Assembly (NCBI GenBank): GCA_036873755.1
Contig: JAVTVY010037228.1
Span: 103,489 to 167,488, forward strand
Length of the DNA stretch: 64,000 nt
Source: Hanleya hanleyi
Taxonomy: Eukaryota; Mollusca; Polyplacophora; Lepidopleurida; Hanleyidae
Direction of reading: 5' to 3'
Shown here: one piece after another, positions 44,605 to 56,015 of the stretch
Position numbering within the stretch: position 1 is the stretch's first letter
How the letters are laid out: each line of letters begins with the position of its first letter
Notes under the pieces: generated by a model
What the model was told of the DNA's origin: nothing
What the model saw: only the letters and a program-made list of their open reading frames with translations
The model's database searches: none
Translations under genes and position numbers: made by a program

Positions 44605-44700
44605 CCCCAAGCAACGCCTTAACACCTATTTTAACGCCGCAACGTCTGTCTTAACGCCGCAACGCCCTATCTTAACACCCGTCCCAACGCATTGACGCCA
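44605..44700. repeat. TTAACGCC array, interior copy 1
   Basis: Units such as CTTAACGCCGCAACGCCC and TTAACACC; about 10-22-bp rhythm. Confidence 0.8.
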
Positions 44701-44989
44701 TGATGCAGACAAATGAGAGAAAGATAGATCAGCACGTTCACAAGTTTTCATATGGTTTATTCTCTCCAATGTTACATCATAACCAAGCTGGTAGAGCCGC
44801 GGTATGTTTACAATTCAAGTATGCTCTTGTCCAATCAGAAACCGCCATTTGGTGCTGCATCTGTCATATTCGTTCTTGCCCGTTAGATGTATTCCCGGCT
44901 GCTCTAGTCCAATCGGAAGCCGCCATTTAGTGGCCATGTTCGCTCTGATCCGTTTGTTCTAATCGTCGTCGAGCAGGTCAGGATACTGT

Positions 44990-45465
44990 AACGGCAACAT
45001 GTTCTGGAACAGCTGTTTACGCATTTTGATCTTAATTTGCAGGGCCTCGGTAGGAGGTAGCCCATATCCTCTTACGGATGATGCTTGGCTTTCATGATGA
45101 ACCTGTGTGTGGGGCCGTCTTTCATTTCATACATGTAGACCACCAGGACTGTTTTCCTGATGATGGGGCGCATTTGTATGTACGCCTGTTGTAAGTTATC
45201 CTGTCACGGTCCGGCGTCCTCGATCGCTGCAGCATAAGTATTAATAGCTGCTGTCACAATACGATCTTCTCCACTCAGGCTTCCCTGGGATGTAGGCTGG
45301 CTATCTGAGGTCAAGCTCTCTGTATCAGTAGATAGACTCTCAGCAATCTCTGTTTCGGTATCGGTCGGCATCGGTGTCTTCAGTCCCATGTATATTCTTC
45401 TAATCATATCGTAATGTATGGTGAACGTGCCTTCGCACTAAGAGCAAGTATAAGCCATGTTGACG
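44990..45465 (-). pseudogene. Small zinc-finger-like Polinton gene, copy 2
   Basis: The recognisable part includes IRRIYMGLKTPMPTDTETE, an acidic Ser/Thr stretch, DRIVTAAINTYAAAIEDAG and, in other frames, a KMRKQLFQNMLP-like end before a stop. The N-terminal finger motif is interrupted by a TAG at the second Cys position (about 45440), and the body is frameshifted after AIEDAG. The gene cannot give the full protein. Confidence 0.55.
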
Positions 45466-45624
45466 GTTGAACGTCGAGTGTACACTGTTATGCTGTACAC
45501 TGTTGTTATGGATTGTAACACCCACCAACGCCTAGCTTAACGCTTCAACGCGCTGGTGAAATAGCTCAAAAGCTCTGATGGGTCTAGATATTCCATGGAA
45601 TTGAAACTAATTCATCGAAATGCA

Positions 45625-45835
45625 GTGACACCCGCCAACGCCCGTAATTACGCCTTAACGCCCGTCTCAACGCCTTAACACTCTATCTTAACGCCTTAAC
45701 ACCCTATATTTAAGCCTTAACGCCCGTCTCAAAGCCTTAACGCCCTACCTTAACACCTTAATGGCTTATCTTAACGCACTAGTTTAACGCCTTAACGCCC
45801 TATCGTAACGACTTCACGCACTGTTAACCGGCCAA
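45625..45835. repeat. TTAACGCC array, interior copy 2
   Basis: Longest of the arrays: about 18 copies of CCTTAACGCCC / TATCTTAACGCC over 210 bp, between the two inverted small genes. Confidence 0.85.
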
Positions 45836-46109
45836 AATCACACGCACATGTTTTGACCGTTGGACCTTGACCCTTGATGAAAGTGACGACATCACCGGAC
45901 ATCCCCGGAACTGATGCCATCGCGTGCATGCACGCGCCCGGTGGTACATCCTGCACCCTATAGCCCGTAGCACCAGAAGTGCGGGTATCCGCGCTCGATG
46001 GTACACCCTGTACCATACAGCCAGCAGTCACTGTCGGCGGACTCACAGAATCAGCTGGTGTATTCTCCGCATCTGCATGGACGTCTTGTGCGTAGAAGTC
46101 TTCAATCCT

Positions 46110-46610
46110 TGGTTCTGTGTGATACGAAGAATATACATGGGATTGAAGACACCGAGGCACAAGAAGCCGATGCAGATGCTGATAATATACCGACTGATAC
46201 CGAAACCGAGACTGCTTAAAATCTACCTACTGATAGGGAGAGCTTGACCTCAGATAGCCAGCCTACATCAAAGGAACGCTTTTAGTGAGGAAGAACCTAC
46301 CTTTTGGGATCGTATTGTGACAACAGCTATTAATACTCATGCTGCAGCGATCGAGGACGCTGGACAGGATAACTTACAACAGGCGTACATCCAATGCCAC
46401 CCTGCATCAGGAAAACAACCATGGCGATCTATGAAAAGTATAGCCCGCTACCGCTCCAAATGAAAAACGACCCCACGCACAGGCCCATCATGAAGACCAA
46501 GCGTCACCGCCCACCGAGGTCCTGCAAAATGCGACCAAAATGCGCAAACAGCTGTTCCAGGACATGTTGCCGTTACAGCATCCTGACCTGCTCGACGAAG
46601 ATTAGAACAG
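46110..46610 (+). pseudogene. Small zinc-finger-like Polinton gene, copy 3
   Basis: Mirror copy of 44990-45465. It has IRRIYMGLKT, a Thr/Glu acidic stretch, a FWDRIVTTAINTHAAAIED segment and a KMRKQLFQDMLP-like end followed by a stop, distributed over several frames, so it is also broken. The first zinc-finger half is missing because the inverted arm starts near TGTGATACGAAG. Confidence 0.5.
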
Positions 46611-46984
46611 CGGATCAGAGCGAACATGGCCTAAGGTTGAGGCAACACCAAATTCCGGCTTCTGATTGGACAAGAGCAGACGAGAATACATCTAACGGGC
46701 AACATCGAATATGACCCATGCAACACCAAATGGCAGCTTCTGATTGGACGAGAGCATACCTGAATTGTAAACATACCTAACCCGGCTACCCCAGCTTGGA
46801 TATGATATAACATTGGGAGAATAAACTATATGAAAACTTGTGGACGTGTTGATATTTCTTTCTCTCATTTATCTGCATCATGGTTGCCCTCCTCCTGTTG
46901 TATGTATTCCCATGCAAATAACCTTGAAGTGCCTGGGGCATATTCAGCACCTCCGAAAGTGTCCTATCTCTACTACAACTCAGT

Positions 46985-48280
46985 GCGTATACGCGTTTCA
47001 CCCCCAGTCTGGATCTACCCGACATGATCTATAAACAGAACAGGGATTTTTCCAGAAAATTCCCCGACAATTTTACCCTGAGATCGATGACCTACAAAAC
47101 AGGGTTTCTCTCAGCAAGACCCCCCTCACAATGTCCCGTCCTAGCATGACGTCATCGGGGACCAGAAAGTCTCAACAAGTTTTATTCCGTGGCGTGAATG
47201 GATTGATATTAGTATTATATAATAGCATGGTACAATCTCTCACAAAAGGTTAAAAAAAACTGTTATGCTAGGACGTTAAGGTGTTAGGAAAAGGCGTTAA
47301 GATAGGACGTTAAGGCGTTAAGATAGGGCGTTAAAGCGTTACTGCAAAACTCTCCACAAAGGTCATGGGGCAAATATACTGGATTTCTGCTTTCTCTACT
47401 ACTAAGGGGCAACTGGAATACTTCCCTTGCTCTGATGTTTTTTTCCGAAATTGAAAGACTACTCAATCTCAACAACAACAACAAAATTCCCATTTCTACG
47501 ACTCACCGATCCAGTCGGACTCCCACACGAGTGCTTCTAAGTAATACCTCACACGACCCATTTGGAACAATATTGGTCCATCTCGACCCCAAAAGACTGT
47601 CTGCGTGCAGGCACTGCGCATGCGCACGATAATTCTCCAGGAAAATTTCCACCCGTGGCCACAAGACCCCTTCTATCGTACTCTGCAGCGTGAGACGGAG
47701 AAAACAAGTATCCACCCACCATAGTAGAATCCACAAGAAAAAAATGACCATCCCAATATTACTACCCAATAGCCTTTTTCCAATTCCCTGTGTGCGCATG
47801 CGAGCCATAGCCTTACTTCCCCAACACACCAGTCCAGTCGGATGCTACTCCACGGGCGCTTCTAACTGATACGAACCATTTGGATCAGGGATGGTCCACC
47901 TTGGCTCCAAAATGACCATTCCAATGCCCTTTTCCCACAATTTCCTGCCTGCGCAGGTGTGCCATACTTCCACTACACACCAATCCAGTTTGACGCTCCC
48001 CCACGTCTGCTTCACCTCTATACCTCACACGAACCATTCGGCCGACGGATAGTCCATCTCGCCCCAAAACGTTCACTGAAATGTCTTTTTCCACTGCTAC
48101 CTGACTGCGCATGTGCATACTGACACCGGAAGTCCTGTGACTCGGATGTGTCCCGGAATGACAATTGATGCCGCGAATGACCATTGGCCAGGAAGTGACC
48201 TCTGTCATCCGTGACGTCACACTGTCAGTCTCACACATCAGCCTCAAAAATCCGACAGAATTTAGCTTTTGTATACTACT
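46985..48280 (-). repeat. Right terminal inverted repeat of the Polinton
   Basis: Reverse complement of the left arm with insertions: CGTATACGCGTTTCACC, the TATTATATAATA block, TTAACGCC array (47270-47345), an AACAACAACAACA run, about four NRF1-type units (47500-48130), the TCATCCGTGACGTCACAC block and the terminus at 48280. Confidence 0.8.
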
Positions 48281-48589
48281 ATCACACAACCATTTTAACA
48301 CAGTTCACGCGGTACAGAAGAGAGAGATCGACTTTGTAATGCGATCGCACAGCTCGGTGAACCCTCCATGCCCCATGTTCCCAAAAATCTGAAGCTCTCA
48401 AAATAGCGAGAGAGCATTGAACTAAGCAATGTATTACATTCATTTCCAGTATTGTGCCAGTGTATTAAAGGGGAGAATTATGGGAACTGGGGGCATATAG
48501 ATCTGGAATCAACCATCCCCAAATACATGTAACTGTTGAACTCTCTTGAAATGGACATGTAGCTATATACATGTAGCTGTAACTAAGAC

Positions 48590-51062
48590 GGAATAAAGGG
48601 GAGAAAAATGTACCTCAATATTTCCTGCGTGATGGCAAAAGGGGAGAGAAATCGACCTCAACATATTCGGCGAATGTATAGATGAGAGAGAACCTTACCT
48701 CACGACAGCACGACAGTGCGACAGTCTCCGAGCTACCTTACTGAAGACGGAATTAAGGGGGAGAGAAATCTGAATCAATATATTCTGTGAGAGGCGATAA
48801 AGGGGAGAGAAATCTACCTCGACATGTTCTGTGAAGGGCTGGATAGAGGAGAGAAACACTTACCTCACGACAGCACGACAGTGCGACAGTCTCCAAGCTC
48901 ACGTACTGAAGACTGAATAAAGGGGAGAGAAATCTACCTCAATATTTCCTACGAGACGTTAAAAAGGCGAGAGAAATCTACCTCAAAATATTCGGCGAAT
49001 GTATAGAGGAGAGAAAACCTGACAGCACGACAGTGCGACAATCTCCAAGCTACCTTACTAAAGGCGGAATTAAGGGGGAGAGAACTTTGAATCAATATAT
49101 TCTGCGAGAGGCGATAAAGGGGATAGAAATCTACCTAGACATGTTCTGGGAAGAGCTGGATAGAGGAGAGAAACACTTACCTCACGACAGCACGAAGGTG
49201 CGACAGTCCCCGGACCAAGATACCCTAATATAGACAGAACGAAGGGGAGAGAAATCTATCTCAACATATTCAGTGAAGGGATCAATGGATAGAGGAGAGA
49301 AAAACTTACCTCACGACAGCACGACAGTGCGACAGACTCCCAGCTACCTTACTAAAGACGGAATAAAGGGGAGGGAAATCCGCCTCAATATATTCTGCGA
49401 GAGGCGATCAAGGGGAGACAATTTACCTCGACTCATTCGGCGAAGGGATGGATAGAGCAGAGAAAGACTTACCTCACGACAACACGACAGTGCGACAGTC
49501 TCCAAGCTCCCGTACTGAAGACGGAATAAAGGGAAGACAAATCTACCTCAATATTTCCTGCGGGACGGCAAAAAGGGGAGAGAAATCTACCTCCACCTAT
49601 TCGGCGAATGTATAGCTGAGAGAAAACCCTACCTCACGACAGCACGACAGTGCGACAGTCTCCAAGCTACCTCACTAAAGACGGAAATAAGGGGTAGAGA
49701 AATCTGAATGAACATATTCTGTGACAGGCGATAAAGGGGAGAGAATTGTACCATGATCTATTCGGTGAAGGGATGGATAGTGGAGAGAAAAACATACCTC
49801 ACGACAGCACGACAGTGCGACAGTCTCCGAGCTACCTTACTGAAGACGGAATTAAGGGGGCGAGAAATCGGAATCAATATATTCTTTGAGAGGCGATAAA
49901 GGGGAGAGAAATCTACGTCGACATCTTCTGTGAAGGAATGGATAGAGGAGAGAAAGACTTACCTCACGACAGTGCGACATTTTCCAAGCTCCTGTACTGA
50001 AGACGGAATAAAGGGGAGAGAAATCTACCTCAATATTTCCTGCGAGACGGCCAAAAAGGGGAGAGAAATCTACCTAGACATATTTGGCGAATATATACAG
50101 GAGAGAAAGCCTTACCTCTCGACAGCGCGACAGTGCGACAGTTTCACAGCTACCTTACTAAAGACGGAATTAAGAGGGAGAAAAATCTGAATCAATATAT
50201 TCTGTGAGAGGCGATAAAGGGGAGAGAATTCTACCAAGATCTATTCGGTGAAGGGATGGATAGTGGAGAAAAAAACTTATCTCACGACAGCACGACAGTG
50301 TGACAGTCCCCGGGTCAAGATACCTTACTATAGACAGAACGAAGGGCAGAGAAATCTATCTCAACATATTCGGTGAAGGGATCGTTGGATAGAGGAGGGA
50401 AAAACTTACCTCACGACAGCACGACAGTGCGACAGACTTCCAGCTACCTTACTAAAGACGGAATAAAGAGGAGGGAAATCCGCCTCAATATATTCTGCGA
50501 GAGGCAATCAAGGGTAGACAATTTACCTCAACTCATTCGGTGAAGGGATGGATAGAGGAGAGAAAGACTTACCTCACGACAACACGACAGCGCGACAGTC
50601 TCCAAGCTCCCGTACTGAAGACGGAATAAAGGGGAGACAAATCCACCTCAATATTTCCTGCAGGAAGGCAAAAAGGGGAGAGAAATCTACCTCCACCTAT
50701 TCGGCGAATGTATAGAGGAGAGAAAACCTTACCTCACGACAGCACGACAGTGCGAGTCTCCAAGCTACCTTACTAAAGACGGAATTAATGGGGAGAGAAA
50801 TCTGAATGAACATATTCTGTGACAGGCGATAAAGGGGGGAGGGGAATTGTACCATGATCTCTTCGGTGAAGGGATGGATAGTGGAGAGAAAAACTTACCT
50901 CACGACAGCACGACAGTGCGACAGTCTCCAAGCTCCCGTACTGAAGACGGAATGAAGGAGAGAGAAATCTACCTCAATATTTCCTGGGAGACGGCAAAAA
51001 GGAGAGAGAAATCTACCTCAACATATTGGGCGAATGTATAGAGGACAGAAAACCTTATCTCA
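48590..51062 (+). repeat. ~165-bp satellite, forward block
   Basis: About fifteen units of AAAGGGGAGAGAAATCTACC, TCAACATATTCGGCGAA, GGATGGATAGAGGAGAGAAA, ACTTACCTCACGACAGCACG, ACAGTGCGACAGTCTCC, AAGCTACCTTACTAAAGACG. CACGACAG starts near 48701, 48866, 49018, 49183, 49312, 49475, 49635, 49800 and 49965, mostly 160-165 bp apart. Because 165 is divisible by three, translated frames repeat (REIYLNI, LPHDSTTVRQS), which explains the apparent ORFs. Confidence 0.9.
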
Positions 51063-51975
51063 CGTCGTGCTGTCGTGAGGTAAGATTTTCTTTCTATCCA
51101 TCTCAGATCGTGGTAGATTTCTCTCCCCTTTATTCCCGTCTCGCAGAATATTTTTAGATAGATTTCTCTCCCCTTTATTCCATCTTTAGTAAGGCATAAT
51201 GTAGACTGTTGTGCTGTCGTGAGGTAAGGTTTTCTGTCCTCTACTCATCTCTTCACCGGACAGATCTTGGTAGATTTCTCTCTCCTTTATCTCGTAGAAT
51301 ATTTTGAGATAGATTTCTCTTCTCTTTATTCCATCTTTAGTCAGGTATAATGTAGACTGTCGCACTGTCGTGCTGTCGTGAGGTAAGATTTTCTCTCCTC
51401 TATCCATCTCTTCACCGAACAGATCGTGGTAGATTTCTCTCCCCCTTTATCCCCGTCTCGCAGAATCTTTTAAGATAGATTTCTCTCCCCTTTATTCCAT
51501 CTTTATTAAGGTATAATGTAAGCTGTCGCACTGTCGTGCTGTCGTGAGGTAAGCGTTTCCCTCCTCTATTCATCTCTTCACCGAACAGATGGCGACAGAT
51601 TTCTCTCCCCTTTTTGCCCGTCTCGCAGAGTATTTTGAGATAGATTTCTCTCCCCTTTATTCCATCTTTAGTAAGGTATAATGTAGACTGTCGCACTGTC
51701 GTGGTGTCGTGACTGTTTTCTCTCCTCTATCCATCTCTTCACCGAACAGATCGTGGTAGATTTCTCTCCACTTTATCCCCGTCTCGCAGAATATTTTGAG
51801 ATATATTTCTCTCCCCTTTATTCCATCTTAGTAAGGTAGAATGGAGACTGTCGTACTGTCGTGCTGTCGTGAGGTAAGATTTTCTCTCCTCTATTCATTT
51901 CTTCACCTAACAGATCATGGTAGATTTCCCTCCCCTTTATGCCGTCTGATAGAATATTTTGAGGTAGATTTCAGC
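51063..51975 (-). repeat. ~165-bp satellite, inverted block
   Basis: The same satellite continues in the opposite orientation after a switch at TCTCACGTCGTGCTGTCGTG (51058-51077). About six units (GGTAGATTTCTCTCCCCTTT, CTGTCGCACTGTCGTGCTGT). The block ends near 51975. Confidence 0.9.
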
Positions 51976-52424
51976 TGTTTCAAAACATCTCTATCTCTTC
52001 ACTGTAAGCTCTGTCAGACTAACGCGCTCTGGCATGAGTTCTCTCCCTTTTATCATTAACCTCGTCCTGTGTTGATAACATCATCAGGTTGAGTGGTGTA
52101 GCGGGAAATTTACATTTGGGAACTGGGGGCATGGAGGATCAATACACACGTCGATAATTGTCAAGGAAAACTTGATCATGTGTACCAGGGTTAAATCCGT
52201 TCCCCGGTTACGCCTATTCAGATCAAAGTATGCGGTCTCGTTTGAGCAGGCATGGTTAGATCAAAGTTTAGTCGTCCCTGACGCGGCCTATATATATTAA
52301 CATAGTGTCTTACATAGAAAACAAGAATCCTTAACTTGTTATGGAATATTCCCCCGACTATAACAAGAGTGGAATATTCCTTGTATTAATTTCATAGCAT
52401 GGTATGGAACATTCCTTAGCATGG

Positions 52425-52660
52425 TTTATGGTTTATGGTTTATTCACTTCAGAATCCAACAGGCCTAGGGCCCAGTTACAGGTCTGATAATAACACACAT
52501 ACATACACTCACACACATAAGAATATAAAAAAAATATAAAAAAATCAGTAAATAAATAAATAAAACAATAAATATATACCATACAATACCGACTAGCCCA
52601 CTTAAATATACATGCAAATTCTAGGCGTGGGTACATCAAAACAGACATGGTGAGTTACGA
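52425..52660 (-). mobile_element. Possible non-LTR retrotransposon 3' end
   Basis: Read on the minus strand it ends ...GGCCCTAGGCCTGTTGGATT, CTGAAGTGAATAAACCATAA and then short ATAAACC repeats, the pattern of a LINE/SINE 3' tail with a microsatellite end. No reverse transcriptase reading was found upstream. Confidence 0.35.
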
Positions 52661-53279
52661 AAAAACAGTTGTTACATGTCGTCTGTTTAATGGCCAAGTA
52701 CAAGCTTTATCCATATAATATAGATTTGGCCTTTTGGCGGAAAACATTTCTATTAGCAAAAATATCGAATGATTCGTTGTGAGGGCACAATGAATTATAT
52801 AAGTCCATTGATCTCGGGAAGAAAGATAATTTCCGTACATTTATTCGAGCCTTTGATGGATAGCATGGCATAGAATATTCCTTGCTATGCTTTGAAATAT
52901 TCCGGTGTTGCTATATTCGGGGAATACATGTATTCCTTAACTTGTTTTCTTTCAGTGTATGGGGCCACCCTGTATAAAAAAGATATTGCATTTTGTTTTG
53001 GGGGTTTTTCAGAACCGACATGTGTGGTCTATGACGGATTATAAGTAGTAAGTGATAGTTACTGATGCGTTGTTGTACAAATGTTGACAACACTTTCTCG
53101 GATATAGGTTAATCGATTTATCTCAGGCTACCACATACATCGGCAGTCCTCAGTCAACCGCAGGTCGGCTACATGATGTTTGGTTGGGGGGGGGGGGGTC
53201 TATGAACTATCTGGCGAATACATGTGTCAAAAATGTTGATGGACATTGTTACGTTATTAGCAGATATAAATTAATATTT

Positions 53280-53530
53280 TAAGCTCCGTGAGGCTTGACC
53301 TGGGGTGTCGTTGTGCACACAGGCCTCAGTCCCTCAGAGAGCTTGTCGTCCGTGGTGTTTCCGGGTGTGAAAAGGAATAGGATCCCACTCGTGGGGTCCC
53401 TGGTGTTAAACGAAATAGGACCGCACCCGCGTGGTTTCCGGGTGTGAAAAGAAATACTAACCAAACGTCGTCATATGACTAAAATAGTGTTGAAACCAAC
53501 GTTAAATCACATATCACTCACTCACTGAAT
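53280..53530 (+). mobile_element. SINE-like element with CACT tail
   Basis: A non-coding 250-bp piece with two internal direct repeats (GGTTTCCGGGTGTGAAAAGAA and a variant) ends GTTGAAACCAACGTTAAATC followed by ATATCACTCACTCACT. I associate TTAAA..CACTCACTCACT ends with repeats in gastropod genes. It lies 100 bp from exon 1 inside intron 1. Confidence 0.45.
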
Positions 53531-53631
53531 ATTTTAATTGCATCATCTTATCTCATTAGCCAAATTATAAGATAAGATATTTATTAGTCGCCGGTTATCT
53601 TCCATATTATTATTTTCCGGGGCTTTCTTAC

Positions 53632-53784
53632 CTCCTCTCCCCAAACTCTGCCATCACTCTGTAGATCTTTATGTAGCTTATAAATATGTATAAACTGATC
53701 AACCCCTTTCCGACGTACGTCGTCCGCTACAGCTTTCGTATTCTCCCAGGATAGAGGGTTACCGGCATCACTTAGCAGTCCCAT
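53632..53784 (-). CDS. GCLC: GCLC-like exon 1 (N-terminus, start codon)
   Basis: The 51 codons begin MGLLS, followed by a NPLSWE segment, FIHIY and end in WGEE. This is the characteristic start of the eukaryotic glutamate-cysteine ligase catalytic subunit (family pattern MGLLS..PLSWEET...FLHIY...KWGDE). The last Glu belongs to the GDEVEY metal/glutamate-binding motif, which continues in exon 2. The start is chosen because MGLLS is the conserved N-terminus and the ATG has a purine-type context (accATGG). The exon ends at a consensus donor GTAAGA directly after the second Glu codon, phase 0, the position expected for this family. Intron 1 that follows is about 25.5 kb. I recognise this exon with high confidence. 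Confidence 0.9.
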
Positions 53785-56015
53785 GGTTTACTGTTTGCTC
53801 TTCGTACGTAGTGGTTAGAACGGAATTGCTTTAGTGACCAACAGGGAATTCAAATTATAGGAGACCAGTTCCTTCTAGTCGGCAAATGGCTTATTGTGAA
53901 CACTGCCAGTGTGTGGTGTTCAGTCATGCAGAGAATGAGATCATGCATGAATCAAAAATTCATATCAATGCAGATGCACCAAAGCCGGCGGCAAAGTGAA
54001 TTAAAAGTGTCGGGCCATATGTAACTAATTATGCCATTTGAGGATTTTTAACGTGTAAAGGAAAATCTGAAGCAGAAAAACTCTGCTGGCAAGTTTTCTT
54101 TATACGCTTAATTCTATTTTGAGCCCAATGTTTCCCAATAAAATGTTTCCAAAACAATCTGAATAGGCGAGTGGTGATCGAGGACCCGATTTTTGGAAAT
54201 TTATTTCACCCCCTCTACATACAGCCACACCACATACCTTTTGAAAGCTTATCTTATGTACTTTTCGATAAGCCCTGTCGTGGTCCTCAAATATGGTGTC
54301 GTGTGCTACAAAAATCCAGTTGAAGGGTGTACCTTAAACCCTCATTTTTCATTCCTCGTTAAGGAATTTAGGTATTCAAATAAACATATCTTTTCTCAGT
54401 TCTCAGCTAAGATTAGGGATCAATTTGCTCAAGGTTGATTGGACATCTGTTATATATCAATATTTATGTTAACGTCATAAATGTATGACGTCACCAGGGG
54501 GGCATCTCCAAATGTCAACTAAAACAGAGATTCTCAAAACAATCTCAACTTTAAAGTTTTCTATGAGCAACAATTTTGAATATAACCCAACAAATCTGCA
54601 TGAGATGACTTATTTACGCACCGGCCTTCACATTTAGTAAGTTTAAGCGGTATAGTTTGGGAAATTATCAAGAAATGTCACAAATGCTTCAACTTTGCGA
54701 TGTGCAAGGTATAAAAAAGTGGAAGTCGCGTTGATTAAATTGGAAGAGCTTTGTACTTTAGTCTCAGAACTACAACGTTGGGGCTTATTCTGTATCAGAG
54801 TACTTTATCAAGTTATTATTATGTCACTGCAATTCGGAAAATATCAAAGTGACGTAATCAGGGACCATTCCTAAAAAGACACAAGGAAAAAGGGGTATCT
54901 AGGGCTTTTCCTATGGAAATAATTTCTTTGAATTTTGTGATCAAGCTATATGTAATTCTGATGTCTTCTTTCAGTCAGGATATATAGCTGTATGTATTGT
55001 TATAAGGAACGCACCCTAAATCTAGCCATGAGCTTTAGCATGATATCGTTTCCAAAAATACGACCAGACGCGTTTCGTTCTTAAGAAACCATCGGTTTCG
55101 GTACTTGTCTATACGAAAACAGTGACGTTCACCCTGCATGCAATCTCGTCTTTTGAGGTCGATTAGAAATATTTCATTTGTAATTAAGCTGCAACGCCCC
55201 TCGCCCAGAGTGATATGGGGCATTGGGACTACGGGAGGGGGAGGGGATAACGAACAGTGATAAGAGGTTTAACAAAAAGAGTGTTTGAGAAAAAATATAC
55301 TTAACATACCAGTCTCTAATTTCGTGGTCTATTATCAGTTGATGCTCCTCTCAATTAGACATGTTGTCTCAATCGTAGGCTATTGCATTTTGAGAAATAG
55401 GCTCACAGACCGATGTGAAAGAAACGGTGGCTGCCAGAGACCAGTGTCTGTTCTCTGATGCTTTACGTAGATCGGACTTTGATATTCAGGTGAAGCTTTT
55501 CAGATGTCAGTGTTCGGGCTGGTTTGAATCATAGCATGCGGACAGTCATATCTGGGGGACCACCGTTTCTCTTACACCGAAACCAGCATTTCAATCCGAT
55601 TTCTGACATTAGGATAAGGCTCATGGATAGGGACCACGATCTCTGTGCTGAAAGTAATGACAGAAAAATAAGAGATATTTGTATATCCCACGAACTATCA
55701 TATTCGTAGGCGTTCTTTCCAGGTCAACGCAATGCTCAATTGCTTAGTATATGTTAATCAATGTTTAAAAAATTAAGATTACACACAAAACATGGCAGTG
55801 TGACTAACGTCACAGGACGTACGAAGTAGGGTTTGATCTGATTTAAGTGTGTACTCGAGAGATGACTTTTGGGCCCTATGTGCTACCGTGAGAGAATTTC
55901 TATAGCAGTCTCTAATTGACAGTGGGTACTATTAACTTTCCCAGATGTCACCGCTAGTGAGTCATTAGCGTAGCAACTATTATCGCCCTCAGTTCCTATT
56001 ACCCTGGACACTTAT
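53785..56015. other. 5' flank of the GCLC-like gene
   Basis: Promoter and upstream DNA of the minus-strand gene are expected just right of 53784. I found no TATA box or TGACnnnGC antioxidant-response element that I would trust. Otherwise AT-rich with no supported gene. Confidence 0.4.

Larger units (their letters stand above)
44500..46990. repeat. Internal inverted repeat of the Polinton
   Basis: 44500-45465 and about 46110-46990 are inverted copies: CCACCGGACTATGAGGTG, TTTCGGAGGTGCTGA, GATCAGCACGTTCACAAG, TAACATTGGGAGAATAAACT-type blocks recur in mirrored order. Each arm carries one copy of the small zinc-finger-like gene, reading toward its own terminal repeat. The spacer is the 45.5-46.1 kb region with the TTAACGCC array. 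Confidence 0.75.
39189..48280. mobile_element. Complete non-autonomous Polinton with 6-bp target duplication
   Basis: The left end reads AGTAGCATGCAAAGGCTAAA. The right end, read inward, is AGTAGTATACAAAAGCTAAA. Both continue into TTCTGTCGGATTT and GATGACGTCAC-type sequence. Flanks are ATCACC (39183-39188) and ATCACA (48281-48286), a 6-bp duplication with one change, and termini begin 5'-AG, both as described for Polintons. The inverted arms are about 1.15 and 1.3 kb (39189-40340 and 46985-48280). No polymerase, capsid, protease, ATPase or integrase gene could be found inside; only two copies of a small gene remain. Length is 9092 bp. Confidence 0.85.
1643..53784 (-). other. GCLC: GCLC-like gene locus (5' half), exons 1 to 8, minus strand
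   Basis: This is the extent of the only host gene I can assemble. Glutamate-cysteine ligase joins L-glutamate and L-cysteine with ATP to make gamma-glutamylcysteine in the cytosol, the rate-limiting step of glutathione synthesis. Exons run from right to left. Junction phases 0, 2, 2, 2, 2, 1 and 0 match between neighbouring exons 1 to 7, and each has GT donor and AG acceptor. The exons listed cover roughly the N-terminal 270-290 residues of a protein that is usually about 630-670 residues, so the rest lies left of the window. Similarity to animal GCLC is clear but low, with diagnostic residues kept, so it may be a divergent paralogue rather than the housekeeping gene. The introns are packed with transposons. 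Confidence 0.8.

Noticed and set aside
49930..50190. Frames in the 165-bp satellite with repeated LPHDSTTVRQ peptides as a repeat protein.
   Set aside because: Unit length divisible by three explains repeated frames; no start, no splice pattern, units with frameshifts and stops every one or two repeats.
55524..55709. 61-codon plus-strand ORF upstream of the 5S-like sequence.
   Set aside because: No recognised motif, no splice signals in convincing places, typical length for chance in this composition.
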